DNA of 64,000 bases from Blautia glucerasea. GTDB taxonomy: Bacteria; Bacillota; Clostridia; Lachnospirales; Lachnospiraceae. Below are positions 51,432 through 61,606 of this stretch, piece by piece. Each line of letters begins with the position of its first letter. Positions within the stretch are counted from its first letter, which is position 1. Made by a program: the position numbers and the translations under genes. The notes below the pieces were generated by a model. It ran no database searches and was not told the DNA's origin. It saw only the letters and a program-made list of their open reading frames with translations. Where the stretch lies: contig NZ_JAAITU010000016.1 of assembly GCF_013304385.1 (NCBI RefSeq), positions 1-64,000 on the forward strand, written 5' to 3'.

Positions 51432-52424
51432 ATGAATGTAAAAGCAAAAAATAAGCCGGGAGGTGCTGGCAAGCTGAAAGAGCTTCTGGCGCATCAGGAA
51501 ATGGTAGTGGTATTGGTAATCATTTTGCTGGCAATCTACTTATCTATTGTGAGGCCGGATTCATTCCCCACAACCATTAATATCTTCAATGTACTTAGAC
51601 AGGCTTCACATTACGCAGTCCTTGCAGTAGGAATGGGGTTCGTAATCATCACAGGAGGAGTTGATCTGTCTGTTGGTGCAGTGATCGCCTGCTCCATATG
51701 TGTGGCAACATACGCAAACCTGAATACAGAGAATGGAGTTAATCCTTTCCTGGTTCTTCTGATCATCCTTGCAGTAGGACTTGTATTTGGTCTTCTCAAT
51801 GGTGTTCTTGTAGCAAAGATCGGACTTCCACCGTTTATCGCAACAATGGGTGTTTTGAAAATAGGAAATGGTATCGCACTTCTTGTTTCTAACGGATCTC
51901 CGATTAAGTATGGAGAGTCCTGGATCAGTGTATTCGGTGGTTCTTATATCGGATCTATTCCGGTTTCCGTAATCTTTATGATCGTTGTTGTAGTACTGGC
52001 CTGGATGTTTGCGAAATATACAGTGCTTGGACGTAATATTTACGCTGTAGGATGTAATGAGAGGGCTGCAAAGCTTTCCGGTATTAATACTGAAAACGTA
52101 ACGATTTTTGCGTACGCAGTCAGCGGACTGATGAGCGCTTTTGTAGGTCTTCTGATGCTTGGGCAGCTGAAACAGGCTGGCCCTTCCTATGGCGATGGTT
52201 ATGAGTTGGATGCAATCGCAGCCTGTGTAATCGGTGGTATTTCCATGACAGGTGGTGAAGGAAACATCTTTGGTGTTATCCTCGGCGCCACATTGATGTC
52301 TCTGCTGAAGAACCTGTTCGTACAGGTGGCAGTGCCAGGATACTGGCAGACAGTTGTTCTTGGTATTGTTATCATCTTCTCTGTAGCAATTGATTGCTGC
52401 AGAAAGAAACGGGAAGCAAGATAA
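51432..52424 (+). CDS. Sugar ABC transporter permease (RbsC-like)
   Basis: 330 residues with about nine or ten membrane helices. The family signature is VGMGFVIITGGVDLSVGAVI and GLNGVLVAKIGLPPFIATMG-like sequence (GLLNGVLVAKIGLPPFIATM); the cytoplasmic EAA-like loop is GCNERAAKLSGIN. It forms the channel of a ribose-type importer. Confidence 0.93.
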   Translation: MNVKAKNKPGGAGKLKELLAHQEMVVVLVIILLAIYLSIVRPDSFPTTINIFNVLRQASHYAVLAVGMGFVIITGGVDLSVGAVIACSICVATYANLNTENGVNPFLVLLIILAVGLVFGLLNGVLVAKIGLPPFIATMGVLKIGNGIALLVSNGSPIKYGESWISVFGGSYIGSIPVSVIFMIVVVVLAWMFAKYTVLGRNIYAVGCNERAAKLSGINTENVTIFAYAVSGLMSAFVGLLMLGQLKQAGPSYGDGYELDAIAACVIGGISMTGGEGNIFGVILGATLMSLLKNLFVQVAVPGYWQTVVLGIVIIFSVAIDCCRKKREAR

Positions 52425-52440
52425 GAGCTTCAAGTGAAAA

Positions 52441-52498
52441 CAAAAACTAATAAAGCAAAAACTAATAAAGCAAAAACTAAAACAATAAAAACTAAATA
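52441..52498 (+). repeat. 15-bp tandem repeats between permease and binding-protein genes
   Basis: CAAAAACTAATAAAG occurs twice exactly, followed by shortened copies. Confidence 0.85.
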
Positions 52499-52590
52499 AT
52501 GTAAGGTTTTTACATCAGTGGATGTTCAAAAACAATACAAAGAAAAGGGTGGGAAAAGCCCAACCCCAAAGTCGAAAGGAGAAGGGACTT

Positions 52591-53610
52591 ATGAAGAAAA
52601 AAATGATGGCAATGCTGATGGCAGGTATGATGGCAGTAGCTGGTACGGGGGTAACAGCTATGGCAGACGACTTTGTGAAAGCAGCAGATCTTGAGGTACC
52701 GGCAGGAAAAACATTAAGAACACTTCCTGTTGACCAGGTAGCAGAAGACCCGATCAAAATTGCTTCAATTTGTGTTCAGACCAATCCATGGGGCGCAGCT
52801 GTTATGGTAGGACAGAACTACGCAAAAGAGGTTCTTGCTGACCGTAACTGTACAGTAGATGTTATCTCTGTAGAAAATTTTGAAGCTATGAACTGGACAT
52901 CCACAATTGAGAACTGTATCGCTGCTAACTACAATGCGATTTGTATCTTTGGTGTATCTGATGAACTTGATCCTGTTGTTAATCAGGCAACAGAGGCCGG
53001 AATCCTTGTATACTGCTTCAATGGTGACCTTCCGGACACAGACCGTACTGCATGGTTCGGAATGGATGATTATCAGGCAGGTGAGACTGCTGGTAGCGCA
53101 ATCAAAGATGCTATGCCAGATGGTGGAAAATATGCAATCATCACAGGCAGCTTCTCTGTAACAGGTCACGAGAAACGTCGTACAGGATGCCGCTCCATTA
53201 CAGATGAAGTGGAAGGACTGGAACTTGTTGGTGAGTATGAGAACAATGATGATGCAAATACAGCATACAGCCTTACAACAGACCTTATCACAGCGAACCC
53301 GGATATCAAAGCCATCTATGTAACAGCTGGTGGTCCTTCAGGTGCAGCTCAGGCTCTGAAAGATGCTGGTATGGACGGCAAGGTTACACTGGTATGCCAC
53401 GATGTTCTTGATGCAGTTGCTGATTATATCGCAGATGGAACAATCTCTGTTGCAATCGATCAGGATCCATTTAACCAGGGCTATCAGCCGGTTGTATGTG
53501 CATTCAATAAACTGGTTGCTGATCAGGACTGTGACGAAATTAATACCTATGATGCAGTTATCGCAACTCCGGATACAGTAAAAGATCAGTTCCCAGAATT
53601 ATTTGAATAA
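52591..53610 (+). CDS. Sugar-binding protein of the ABC transporter
   Basis: 339 residues from ATG 52591, preceded by AAAGGAGAAG. Signal sequence MKKKMMAMLMAGMMAVAGTG, cleavage near AMA, but no lipobox Cys at that point, which is unusual for a Gram-positive binding protein. The rest is type I periplasmic binding fold (VQTNPWGAAVMVGQNYAKEV; GAAQALKDAGMDGKVTLVCH). It captures the substrate outside the cell. Confidence 0.92.
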   Translation: MKKKMMAMLMAGMMAVAGTGVTAMADDFVKAADLEVPAGKTLRTLPVDQVAEDPIKIASICVQTNPWGAAVMVGQNYAKEVLADRNCTVDVISVENFEAMNWTSTIENCIAANYNAICIFGVSDELDPVVNQATEAGILVYCFNGDLPDTDRTAWFGMDDYQAGETAGSAIKDAMPDGGKYAIITGSFSVTGHEKRRTGCRSITDEVEGLELVGEYENNDDANTAYSLTTDLITANPDIKAIYVTAGGPSGAAQALKDAGMDGKVTLVCHDVLDAVADYIADGTISVAIDQDPFNQGYQPVVCAFNKLVADQDCDEINTYDAVIATPDTVKDQFPELFE

Positions 53611-53694
53611 AAACTGAGATATACATGGGGTGGGCGCTTCCTATTTCGGGATTGCTTAAGCGCCCGCCCTTATTTTAACAGACGGAGGCAGGAT

Positions 53695-55266
53695 ATGGAG
53701 CGAGAGATTATCTGTAAGATAGAAAATATTACAAAAGAATTTCCAGGTACGAAAGCCCTGGATCAGGTTTCTTTTGATATAGCAAAAGGAGAAATTCATG
53801 CGATTGTTGGTGAGAATGGTGCTGGAAAGTCTACCCTGATGAATATTCTTTCAGGTGTATATCATCCGGAAGGAGGACGGGTTATTTTTGAAGGCCAGGA
53901 ATGCCATTTCGCAAGTACAAACGAGGCGAGACAGGCGGGAATTGCAATGATCCATCAGGAATTATCCCTTGCATCCCAGATGACTGCCGCCGAAAATGTG
54001 TTTATCAATCGTATGCCAAAAAACAGGTTCGGGTTCATTGATTATAAGAAGATGAACAATGACTGTATGGAATACCTGAAACGATTGAATGTAAGCTATA
54101 TTTCACCAAAAACAAAGGCAAAGAATCTTAGTATTTCCGAGCAGCAGCTTCTGGAAATATCAAAAGCAATCTCTCTGAATGCACGAATGATCATTATGGA
54201 TGAGCCGACATCCTCCCTTACAAGCTCTGAAGTTGAATTCCTTCTGCAGGTTGTTATGCAGCTAAGAGAACAGGGAGTAGCTATTCTTTATATTTCCCAT
54301 AAGCTGGAAGAAATCCGGAGAATTGCAGATACCATTACCGTGCTTCGTGACGGTCAGCACATCATCACAAAGCCGGCATCCCAGATGACGGAGCAGCAAA
54401 TGGTGAATTACATGGTAGGGCGTGAATTCCAGGGCGTTGGGAAACGTGATTTTATAAGAAATTATGAAGGACGTAAACCCATTCTATCTGTGCGAAATCT
54501 TTATGATATGGCAGGGAAAGTGAAAAATGTTTCCTTTGACTTGTATCCGGGCGAGGTTTTAGGACTGACAGGTCTGGTGGGAGCAGGACGTACAGAAGTG
54601 CTTCAGTGTATTTTCGGAGCTAATAAAATGAAGTCCGGACAGATTTTCTGGAATGGGGAAGAGGTTCACATCAATGACTGTAATGATGCGATCAAGCTGG
54701 GAATTGGACTGATCCCGGAAGGCCGCAAGATTCAGGGACTTTTCCTGAAAATGTCTGTAAAAGAGAACGAGATGATCGTTTATGAGAAACAGAAAGCAAA
54801 AATGGGGATCCGAAATGTGAAGGAGAGTAACAGCATTGCCCAGGCTTACAGGGAAAAGCTGAGAGTAAAAACCCCTACATTGGATACACCTGTTTCCAGT
54901 CTTTCAGGAGGAAACCAGCAGAAGACCATTGTTGCCAGATGGCTGATGAATGAGCCGAAAGTGCTATTTATGGATGAACCTACCCATGGAATTGATATTG
55001 GCGCAAAAAATGAGATTTACAAGATTATTGATGATCTTGCAAAAGAAGGAGTAGCAGTTATCCTTCTGTCTTCTGAAATGCCGGAGATCCTTTCCCTGGC
55101 AGACCGTATCATGGTTATGCATCACGGATACAAGCGTGGCGAGCTGATGAATGATGAGGCAGATCAGGTTAAGATTCTTTCCTATACATTGGAAGATGCA
55201 GTGACACAGGACGAGCTGGATGACAGAAAACGTTCAGCTGAAGAATATGAGGAGGCAAGACACTAA
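53695..55266 (+). CDS. Sugar ABC transporter ATPase (RbsA-like, two domains)
   Basis: 523 residues with two ATPase domains. The first has GENGAGKST (Walker A), ISEQQLLEISKA and MDEPTSSL; the second has a degenerate Walker A (GLVGAGRTE), LSGGNQQKT and MDEPTHGID, the classical RbsA/MglA layout. It energises import by the permease and binding protein upstream. Confidence 0.95.
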   Translation: MEREIICKIENITKEFPGTKALDQVSFDIAKGEIHAIVGENGAGKSTLMNILSGVYHPEGGRVIFEGQECHFASTNEARQAGIAMIHQELSLASQMTAAENVFINRMPKNRFGFIDYKKMNNDCMEYLKRLNVSYISPKTKAKNLSISEQQLLEISKAISLNARMIIMDEPTSSLTSSEVEFLLQVVMQLREQGVAILYISHKLEEIRRIADTITVLRDGQHIITKPASQMTEQQMVNYMVGREFQGVGKRDFIRNYEGRKPILSVRNLYDMAGKVKNVSFDLYPGEVLGLTGLVGAGRTEVLQCIFGANKMKSGQIFWNGEEVHINDCNDAIKLGIGLIPEGRKIQGLFLKMSVKENEMIVYEKQKAKMGIRNVKESNSIAQAYREKLRVKTPTLDTPVSSLSGGNQQKTIVARWLMNEPKVLFMDEPTHGIDIGAKNEIYKIIDDLAKEGVAVILLSSEMPEILSLADRIMVMHHGYKRGELMNDEADQVKILSYTLEDAVTQDELDDRKRSAEEYEEARH

Positions 55267-55267
55267 C

Positions 55268-55975
55268 ATGAATAAAAAAATTACAGTACAGGATGTAGCA
55301 GATACTATTGACCATTCTCTGTTAAGACCGGACATTACAGTTGAAGGTTTGAAAGAAGGCTGTGAACTGGCTGCAAAGTATCATTGCATTTCTGTATGCG
55401 TCAGGCCATCTGATGTGGAAATCGCAGATAAAGAATTAAAAGGTACAGGCGTTCTTGTTACTACAGTTATCGGCTTTCCTCATGGTACCTGTACAAAGGA
55501 GACAAAGGTGTTTGAAACAAAAGACGCTGTTGCAAAGGGCGCAGTGGAAGTAGATATGGTTATGAACATAGGCAGATTTCTTTCTGGAGAATATGACTAT
55601 GTGGAGAACGAGATCACAGAGGTTGCAGCCGCTGCTCATGAAGGTGGCGCACTTCTGAAAGTAATCTTTGAAAATTACTACCTTACAGAAGATCAGATTG
55701 TGAAAGCCTGCCAGCTTGCTAAAAATGCAGGGGCAGATTTTATCAAATCTTCTACCGGGTATGCAGGCGGCGGTGCAGTGCTTTCGGACATGCAGGTGAT
55801 GGTTGATCATGCACAGGGGATGAAGGTTAAGGCAGCAGGCGGTATCCGCACACTGGATGACTGTCTGGCACTGATGTCTATCGGAGTAGTACGTTGCGGA
55901 ACCAGAGCTTCAGAGAAAATCCTTGGGGAAGCAAAAGAAAGAGAAGAAACAGGAACTCTTTATTTAACTATTTAA
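55268..55975 (+). CDS. deoC: Deoxyribose-phosphate aldolase family protein 1
   Basis: 235 residues. It has the class I aldolase features of DeoC: Asp in VEVDMVMNIG, the Schiff-base Lys in DFIKSSTGYAGGG and the second Lys in VKAAGGIRT. In the family the enzyme splits a 2-deoxy-aldose phosphate into acetaldehyde and an aldehyde phosphate. It starts just after the ATPase stop. With two more paralogues in the operon the substrate may not be deoxyribose 5-phosphate. Confidence 0.92.
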   Translation: MNKKITVQDVADTIDHSLLRPDITVEGLKEGCELAAKYHCISVCVRPSDVEIADKELKGTGVLVTTVIGFPHGTCTKETKVFETKDAVAKGAVEVDMVMNIGRFLSGEYDYVENEITEVAAAAHEGGALLKVIFENYYLTEDQIVKACQLAKNAGADFIKSSTGYAGGGAVLSDMQVMVDHAQGMKVKAAGGIRTLDDCLALMSIGVVRCGTRASEKILGEAKEREETGTLYLTI

Positions 55976-56020
55976 AAATATAAAAATCCAGAGAGTTATA
56001 TGCCGGAAAAGGAGGCTGTC

Positions 56021-57553
56021 ATGGGGAAAAAAATTATTGCATGGGATCTTGGAACCGGAGGGAATAAAGCATCATTGTATGATGAAGAAGGAAATTGCCT
56101 TGCGTCTGATTTTACTTCATATAATACCTATTATCCTGCTCATGGATGGCATGAGCAGCGCCCGGAGGACTGGTGGAATGCGGTTGTGCAAAGTACAGCA
56201 AAGCTTCTGAAGCGGTCAGGGGTGGATCCGGAAGAGATCATAGCCTGTGGAATTTCCGGGCATTCTCTTGGAACAGTACCCATTGGAGAAGATGGGGATC
56301 TTCTTCGGGAGTATACCCCCATCTGGTCTGATGGAAGAGCAATCAAAGAAGCTGATGATTTTTTTAAGACCTATGATGAGAAAAAATGGTATCAGATGAC
56401 AGGAAATGGTTTCACAGCAGGATTTTATACTGCATTTAAGATGATGTGGTACAGAAACCATGAACCTGAAATGTTTAAAAAAACAAAGAAAATTATCGGA
56501 ACAAAAGATTATATCAACTATAAACTGACTGGCAGGATCTGTACAGATCCGTCTTATGCATCCGGATGCGGAGTTTGGAATCTTCTGAAATGGGATTATT
56601 CAGAAGAATTGATGGACGCAATGGGATTTGGCAGAGATCTTTTCCCGGAGGTGATCAAATCCACAGATGTGGTTGGCCTGATGTCAGAAGAAGCGGCAAG
56701 ATGCCTTGGGCTGAAAGCTGGCGTAAAGGTTGTCTGCGGTGGTGTGGATAATTCCTGTATGGCACTTGGAGCAAAAGCTTTTAAAGAAGGACGGGCTTAC
56801 AATTCCCTTGGCTCTTCCTCCTGGATCGCCGTATCCTCTACAGAACCATTATTAGATGTAAATACAAGACCATATGTATTTACTCACGTAGTACCTGGCT
56901 TTTACGCATCTGCACTATGTGTAACGGCAGGGGGAACAGCATTCCGCTGGTTCAGAGATCAGTTGGCACACGAATTTACAGCGGCTGCAAAAGAGACTGG
57001 GGAGGATGAATACGATTATATGACACGTGAGGCATCCAAATCCCCGGTAGGAGCCAACAGACTGATCTTTAACCCCAGTCTTGGCGGCGGAATGCCTATG
57101 AATAAAAGCTATAATTTAAGAGGATCTTATATTGGTTTGGATTTGATTCATACAAGGGCAGATGTGATCCGGGCAACCATGGAAGGCATCACTATGGGAC
57201 TTCGTTCCTGTCTGGATGAGATTCGTAAGCTGACCAGTGTGGGAGATGAGATGCTTCTTGTGGGAGGCGGTTCCAAGTCTTCCTTGTGGAGACAGATCTA
57301 TGCAGATATTTATGGAATGAATGTGGTGAAGACAAATATTGATCAGCAGGCAGCAGCTCTTGGCGCAGCAGCATGTGCAGCAGTTGGAGCTGGCATATGG
57401 AAAGATTTTGAGCGGATCGATGCTCTTCATCAGGTAGAAGAATACGTAAAACCTATTCCTGAAAATATGGAATTTTATAATAAAGAGATGGATCTTTATA
57501 ATCAGTTTACTGACATGCTTTGTGACATGGGAGACCAGCTTGCTAAGCTTTAA
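56021..57553 (+). CDS. FGGY-family carbohydrate kinase 1
   Basis: 510 residues from ATG 56021, six bases after AAGGAGG. FGGY hallmarks: IAWDLGTGGNKASLYDEEGN (phosphate 1), GISGHSLGTV, IWSDGRA, CGGVDNSCMALGA, and LVGGGSKSSLW near the C-terminus. It transfers phosphate from ATP to a sugar or keto-sugar. Paralogue of kinase 2 at 60086. Confidence 0.93.
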   Translation: MGKKIIAWDLGTGGNKASLYDEEGNCLASDFTSYNTYYPAHGWHEQRPEDWWNAVVQSTAKLLKRSGVDPEEIIACGISGHSLGTVPIGEDGDLLREYTPIWSDGRAIKEADDFFKTYDEKKWYQMTGNGFTAGFYTAFKMMWYRNHEPEMFKKTKKIIGTKDYINYKLTGRICTDPSYASGCGVWNLLKWDYSEELMDAMGFGRDLFPEVIKSTDVVGLMSEEAARCLGLKAGVKVVCGGVDNSCMALGAKAFKEGRAYNSLGSSSWIAVSSTEPLLDVNTRPYVFTHVVPGFYASALCVTAGGTAFRWFRDQLAHEFTAAAKETGEDEYDYMTREASKSPVGANRLIFNPSLGGGMPMNKSYNLRGSYIGLDLIHTRADVIRATMEGITMGLRSCLDEIRKLTSVGDEMLLVGGGSKSSLWRQIYADIYGMNVVKTNIDQQAAALGAAACAAVGAGIWKDFERIDALHQVEEYVKPIPENMEFYNKEMDLYNQFTDMLCDMGDQLAKL

Positions 57554-57564
57554 GGAGGATGTAA

Positions 57565-58593
57565 ATGGAATTATATGGAAAGAAATTGACAAAAGAGGAA
57601 TTTATGAAATATGTGGGTGATCCTTCACAGGTTGCTGATGCAAGGCCCTGTGTACTTTCAGAGGGAAAGGCGGATGGTGTTCGTGCTATTGAAGTGAAAA
57701 CCGGAGGAGGACTGCATTTTACAGTCCTTCCAACAAGAGGCATGGATATTGCATGGGCAGAGTATAATGGAAAAGCACTTTCCTTTATCAGTAAAACAGG
57801 AGTAACACATCCGGCATATTTTGAAAAAGACGGATTATCCTTCCTGCGCGGATTCTTTTGCGGACTTGTCACAACATGCGGATTAACTTATTTTGGGGCA
57901 CCTTGCGAGGATGATGGACAGTCTCTTGGGCTTCATGGAAGGATTAGTAATACACCGGCAGATGGTGTTTGCATTGAAAAATACTGGGACGGGGATGAGT
58001 ATATCCTGAAGATCCGTGGACAGGTAAGAGAAAGCAGTGTGTTTGGCGAGAATATTGTTCTTATAAGAGAGATTGAGACAAAACTGGGAGGCAAAAGTCT
58101 GAAGATCACAGACAAGATCCAGAATCAGGGCTTTAACCAGCAGCCGTTTATGCTTCTTTATCACTGTAATTTTGGGTACCCGATCGTTAGTGAAAACACT
58201 ATTTTGATAGAACCTAAAGGAACTGTAGTGACAGCAAGAGATAGTGAGGGCGTGGTTGAGAAATGCTTTGAATTTCAGAAGCCTACCCATGATTATGCAG
58301 AGCAGGTATTTTATCATAAGCTGCCAGGTAAGGAGACGAAAGCCGTCCTTTATAATCCGGATGTAAATCTGGGTGCATATGTAGCCTTTTCAACGGAACA
58401 GTTTTCTCATTTCGGAGAATGGAAGATGATGGGAGAAGGGGACTATGTAGTAGGGCTGGAACCGTCCAATGCGATTCCGGAAGGAAGAGACGTTGTGCGC
58501 AGACGTGGAGAGCTGGAATACATACAGCCTGGTGAGGAAAAATTATTTGAACTGGAAATCGGTGTAGTGGAGAAAGCACCGGAACAATTATGA
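57565..58593 (+). CDS. DUF4432 family aldose 1-epimerase-like protein
   Basis: 342 residues; TAAGGAGG precedes ATG 57565. It is a galactose-mutarotase-like beta-sandwich protein (LPTRGMDIAWAEYNGKALSF; GLVTTCGLTYFGAP; LHGRISNTPA; LLYHCNFGYPI). It probably interconverts the sugar's anomers or acts as a hydrolase/isomerase of the operon's own substrate. The exact activity is not known for most members. Confidence 0.87.
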   Translation: MELYGKKLTKEEFMKYVGDPSQVADARPCVLSEGKADGVRAIEVKTGGGLHFTVLPTRGMDIAWAEYNGKALSFISKTGVTHPAYFEKDGLSFLRGFFCGLVTTCGLTYFGAPCEDDGQSLGLHGRISNTPADGVCIEKYWDGDEYILKIRGQVRESSVFGENIVLIREIETKLGGKSLKITDKIQNQGFNQQPFMLLYHCNFGYPIVSENTILIEPKGTVVTARDSEGVVEKCFEFQKPTHDYAEQVFYHKLPGKETKAVLYNPDVNLGAYVAFSTEQFSHFGEWKMMGEGDYVVGLEPSNAIPEGRDVVRRRGELEYIQPGEEKLFELEIGVVEKAPEQL

Positions 58594-58609
58594 AAAAGGA
58601 GTGTTGAGA

Positions 58610-59278
58610 ATGAACGCATATGAAGCAGCTAGATTGATTGACATCAGTGCAGTCAGAACCCACCATGGACTGAAGGATATTCAGGAAGTGGTGGACATTG
58701 CAAAAAAATATAAGTTTATTAATGTACATGCTCTTCCAAGCTGGACCAAAACAGTAGCGGAACTGCTGAAGGATGAACCGGATATTTATGTTGGAGGTCC
58801 AGCAGGTTTCCCAGGTGGTGGTCATTGTACAGAGATTAAAGTAATGGAAGCGAAAAGACTGGTAGAAGATGGGGCCCAGGAGATCGACGTGGTCATGAAT
58901 GTTGGAAAGCTGAAAAGCGGCGAGTACGACTATGTGAAAAACGAGCTGAAAGAAGTGCTCAGTGTGATCCCTTCCAATATTCTGACAAAGGTAATCATTG
59001 AGATCAACTGTCTTACAGATGAAGAAATGCTGAAAGCATGTGAGCTTGTGATCGCATCTGGAGCAGACTTTGTGAAAACAGGTACAGGCTGGGTACCAGC
59101 ACCACTGGATCTGGAAAGAATCCGCAAGATCAAAGACTTTACAAGAGGAAAGATCAAATTGAAAGTGGCCGGCGGTATCCGTACAAAAGAGGATTTCCTT
59201 GCAATGGTTGATATGGGTGTGGAGCGTTTCGGCATTGGAACAAAATCAGCACTTGAGATCGTACAAAGTTTTGAATAA
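58610..59278 (+). CDS. Deoxyribose-phosphate aldolase family protein 2
   Basis: 222 residues from ATG 58610, eight bases after AAAAAGGAG. DeoC hallmarks are kept (EIDVVMNVG; DFVKTGTGWVPAP; LKVAGGIRT), but the residues after the Schiff-base Lys (GTGWVPAP) differ from those of copies 1 and 3 (STGYAGGG, STGFGTSG), so its substrate may differ. GGPAGFPGGGHCT also departs from the usual IGFPHG. Confidence 0.88.
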   Translation: MNAYEAARLIDISAVRTHHGLKDIQEVVDIAKKYKFINVHALPSWTKTVAELLKDEPDIYVGGPAGFPGGGHCTEIKVMEAKRLVEDGAQEIDVVMNVGKLKSGEYDYVKNELKEVLSVIPSNILTKVIIEINCLTDEEMLKACELVIASGADFVKTGTGWVPAPLDLERIRKIKDFTRGKIKLKVAGGIRTKEDFLAMVDMGVERFGIGTKSALEIVQSFE

Positions 59279-59377
59279 AATTGAAATACAAATTCCGTGA
59301 TATAAACATATATAAAATTAAAATGACAAAAACAGAAAATGACAGAAAATGACAGATAAAATCAGGAGGATGAAAAA

Positions 59378-60061
59378 ATGAACAGTAATGAGATTACAAG
59401 AGAGCAGCTGGCAGGTATGATCGACCATACATTTTTGAAAGCATATGCAACAAAGAAAGATTTTGAGAAGCTGTGTGGTGAGGCAAGAGAAAATGGATTT
59501 GCAATGGTAGCGATCAATTCTTATCCTGTTAAAATGTGTAAGGAACTTCTGGAAGGCTGTAAAGTACATGTTGGTGCTGCAATTTCTTTCCCTTTGGGAC
59601 AGACTACCATTGATACAAAGGCTTTTGAAACAGAGCAGGCCATCAAAGAAGGTGCAGATGAGATCGATTACGTGCTGAATATCGGCAAGCTGAAAATGGG
59701 TGATGATGAGTACATTAAAAAAGAAATGGAAACTATCGTGGGAATCTGCCGTAAAGCAGGAGTTCTCTCTAAAGTAATCTTTGAGAATTGCTATCTGACA
59801 AAAGAAGAGATTAAGCGAGCTGCTCTGATCGCAAAAGAAGTAAAACCTGATTTTATTAAGACAAGTACAGGATTCGGTACTTCAGGAGCAACACCTGAAG
59901 ATGTAAAACTGATGAAGGATACTGTTGGAGATGAAGTAAAGGTAAAAGCTGCCGGCGGTATCCGTGACTGGGAAACCTGTAAAAAGATGATCGATGCAGG
60001 CGCAGAGCGTATTGGCACCAGTAATGGCGTAACAATCTGTGAAGAATTTTCCAGACAATAA
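59378..60061 (+). CDS. deoC: Deoxyribose-phosphate aldolase family protein 3
   Basis: 227 residues starting at 59378, with AGGAGG upstream. Closest of the three to typical DeoC: IDHTFLKAYATKKDFEKLCG, AISFPLGQT, EIDYVLNIG, DFIKTSTGFGTSG, VKAAGGIRD. It splits a 2-deoxy sugar phosphate. It lies between DeoC 2 and kinase 2. Confidence 0.92.
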   Translation: MNSNEITREQLAGMIDHTFLKAYATKKDFEKLCGEARENGFAMVAINSYPVKMCKELLEGCKVHVGAAISFPLGQTTIDTKAFETEQAIKEGADEIDYVLNIGKLKMGDDEYIKKEMETIVGICRKAGVLSKVIFENCYLTKEEIKRAALIAKEVKPDFIKTSTGFGTSGATPEDVKLMKDTVGDEVKVKAAGGIRDWETCKKMIDAGAERIGTSNGVTICEEFSRQ

Positions 60062-60085
60062 TATAGCAAAAGTGTGGTGATGGGA

Positions 60086-61606
60086 ATGAAGAAGTTTATT
60101 TCATATGATCTTGGAACAGGCGGTGTAAAGGCAAGTCTTTTTGATGAACAGCTGGGTGTACTTGCAAATTCATTTATTGAATATGGGACAAAATATACTG
60201 GTGGGAACTTTCATGAGCAGGCTCCCCAGGACTGGTGGAATGGAGTGGCAAAAAGCACAAGAAAGCTGCTGGAAGAAACAGGAACAGATCCGGCAGAGAT
60301 CGTAAGTCTTGCACTTAGTGGCCACAGTCTGGTGACGGTTCCTATGGATAAAGATGGCAATATGCTTCTTCAGATGGTTCCCATCTGGTCTGACACCAGG
60401 GCAGAAGCAGAATCAAAGGAGTTTTTTGAGAGCTTCAGTGAAGAAGACTGGTATATGCGGACCGGAAACGGATTTCCGGCACCATGCTATTCCATTTTTA
60501 AGTTGATGTGGATGAAGAAGAATCAGCCTCAGGTTTATGAAAAAACCTGGAAGGTGCTGGGATCTAAAGATTTTATTAACTATAAGCTTACGGGAAAGAT
60601 GTATATGGATGATTCCTATGCATCCGGTACAGGAGCTTTTGACCTGAAAAAAAGAAAAATGTCTGATGAGATCCTTGCTGTGGCAGGAATCAGTAAAGAA
60701 ATCTTTCCGGAGATCATCCCTTCTCATGGAATTGTGGGAGAGGTTACTGAAGAAGCTGCTGCACAAACCGGTCTTGCTCCCGGAACAAAGGTAGCCTGTG
60801 GCGGTGTGGACAATGCCTGCATGGCTTTGGGGAGCGTAGGCGGAAGGGAAGGGAGAGTCTATACCTCTCTTGGCTCCTCTTCCTGGATCGCTGTAAATAC
60901 AAAAGAGCCGGTACTGGATTTTAAGACAAAGCCATATGTATTCGCACATATTCAGGAGAATATGTATACATCCGCCTTCTCTATCTTTGCAGGAGGAAGC
61001 TCTTTTAGGTGGGTGCGGGATACCCTGTGCAAGGATCTTCTTGAAAAAGAAGATCCATACAGAGTAATGACCGAGGAAATCAGAGAGCTTCCGCCTGGAT
61101 CCAATGGAGTGATCTTTAATCCCAGTCTTGCAGGAGGTACTTCACAGGATAAATCCGTAAATATCCGAGGGGCTTTCCTGGGGCTGAATCTGGGAACAGG
61201 AAGAGCAGAGCTGGTACATGCAGCCATGGAAGGGATTGCCATGAATCTGAAGCTGTCTTTAGATGAATTGGAGAGACATGCAGACCTGGAAAAAGGGATT
61301 CAGTTTTGTGGCGGCGGAGCCAGAAACCCATATTGGATGCAGATGTTTGCAGATGTATTTAACAGACCGATCATTAAAACAAATATTGACCAGAATGCTG
61401 CGTCTATCGGTGCAGCTGCTATTGCTGCAAAAGCAGTGGGGGTTCTTAAGGATTACAGTATTATCGAGAAGCTTCATATAAAAGAACTGGAATGTAATCC
61501 AGAGCAGGAAAAAGCAGAGAAATATGAGAAACTTATGAAGGTATTTTCTTATACAAGCCAGGTGCTATCTGATGTGGGAGATTACATGAAAGAAAATATG
61601 ATTTAA
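60086..61606 (+). CDS. FGGY-family carbohydrate kinase 2
   Basis: 506 residues. ATG 60086 aligns with the start of kinase 1; in-frame GTG 60074 and ATG 60080 are also possible. It keeps ISYDLGTGGVKASLFDEQ, LSGHSLVTV, IWSDTRA, CGGVDNACMALGS and FCGGGARNPYW. Plainly a diverged duplicate of kinase 1, probably acting on a related sugar or at a second step. Confidence 0.92.
   Translation: MKKFISYDLGTGGVKASLFDEQLGVLANSFIEYGTKYTGGNFHEQAPQDWWNGVAKSTRKLLEETGTDPAEIVSLALSGHSLVTVPMDKDGNMLLQMVPIWSDTRAEAESKEFFESFSEEDWYMRTGNGFPAPCYSIFKLMWMKKNQPQVYEKTWKVLGSKDFINYKLTGKMYMDDSYASGTGAFDLKKRKMSDEILAVAGISKEIFPEIIPSHGIVGEVTEEAAAQTGLAPGTKVACGGVDNACMALGSVGGREGRVYTSLGSSSWIAVNTKEPVLDFKTKPYVFAHIQENMYTSAFSIFAGGSSFRWVRDTLCKDLLEKEDPYRVMTEEIRELPPGSNGVIFNPSLAGGTSQDKSVNIRGAFLGLNLGTGRAELVHAAMEGIAMNLKLSLDELERHADLEKGIQFCGGGARNPYWMQMFADVFNRPIIKTNIDQNAASIGAAAIAAKAVGVLKDYSIIEKLHIKELECNPEQEKAEKYEKLMKVFSYTSQVLSDVGDYMKENMI

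Noticed and set aside
51606-52433. Long open frame antisense to the sugar permease gene (275 codons)
   Set aside because: Shadow of a conserved membrane protein gene; composition rich in Cys, His and Asn with no recognisable domain.
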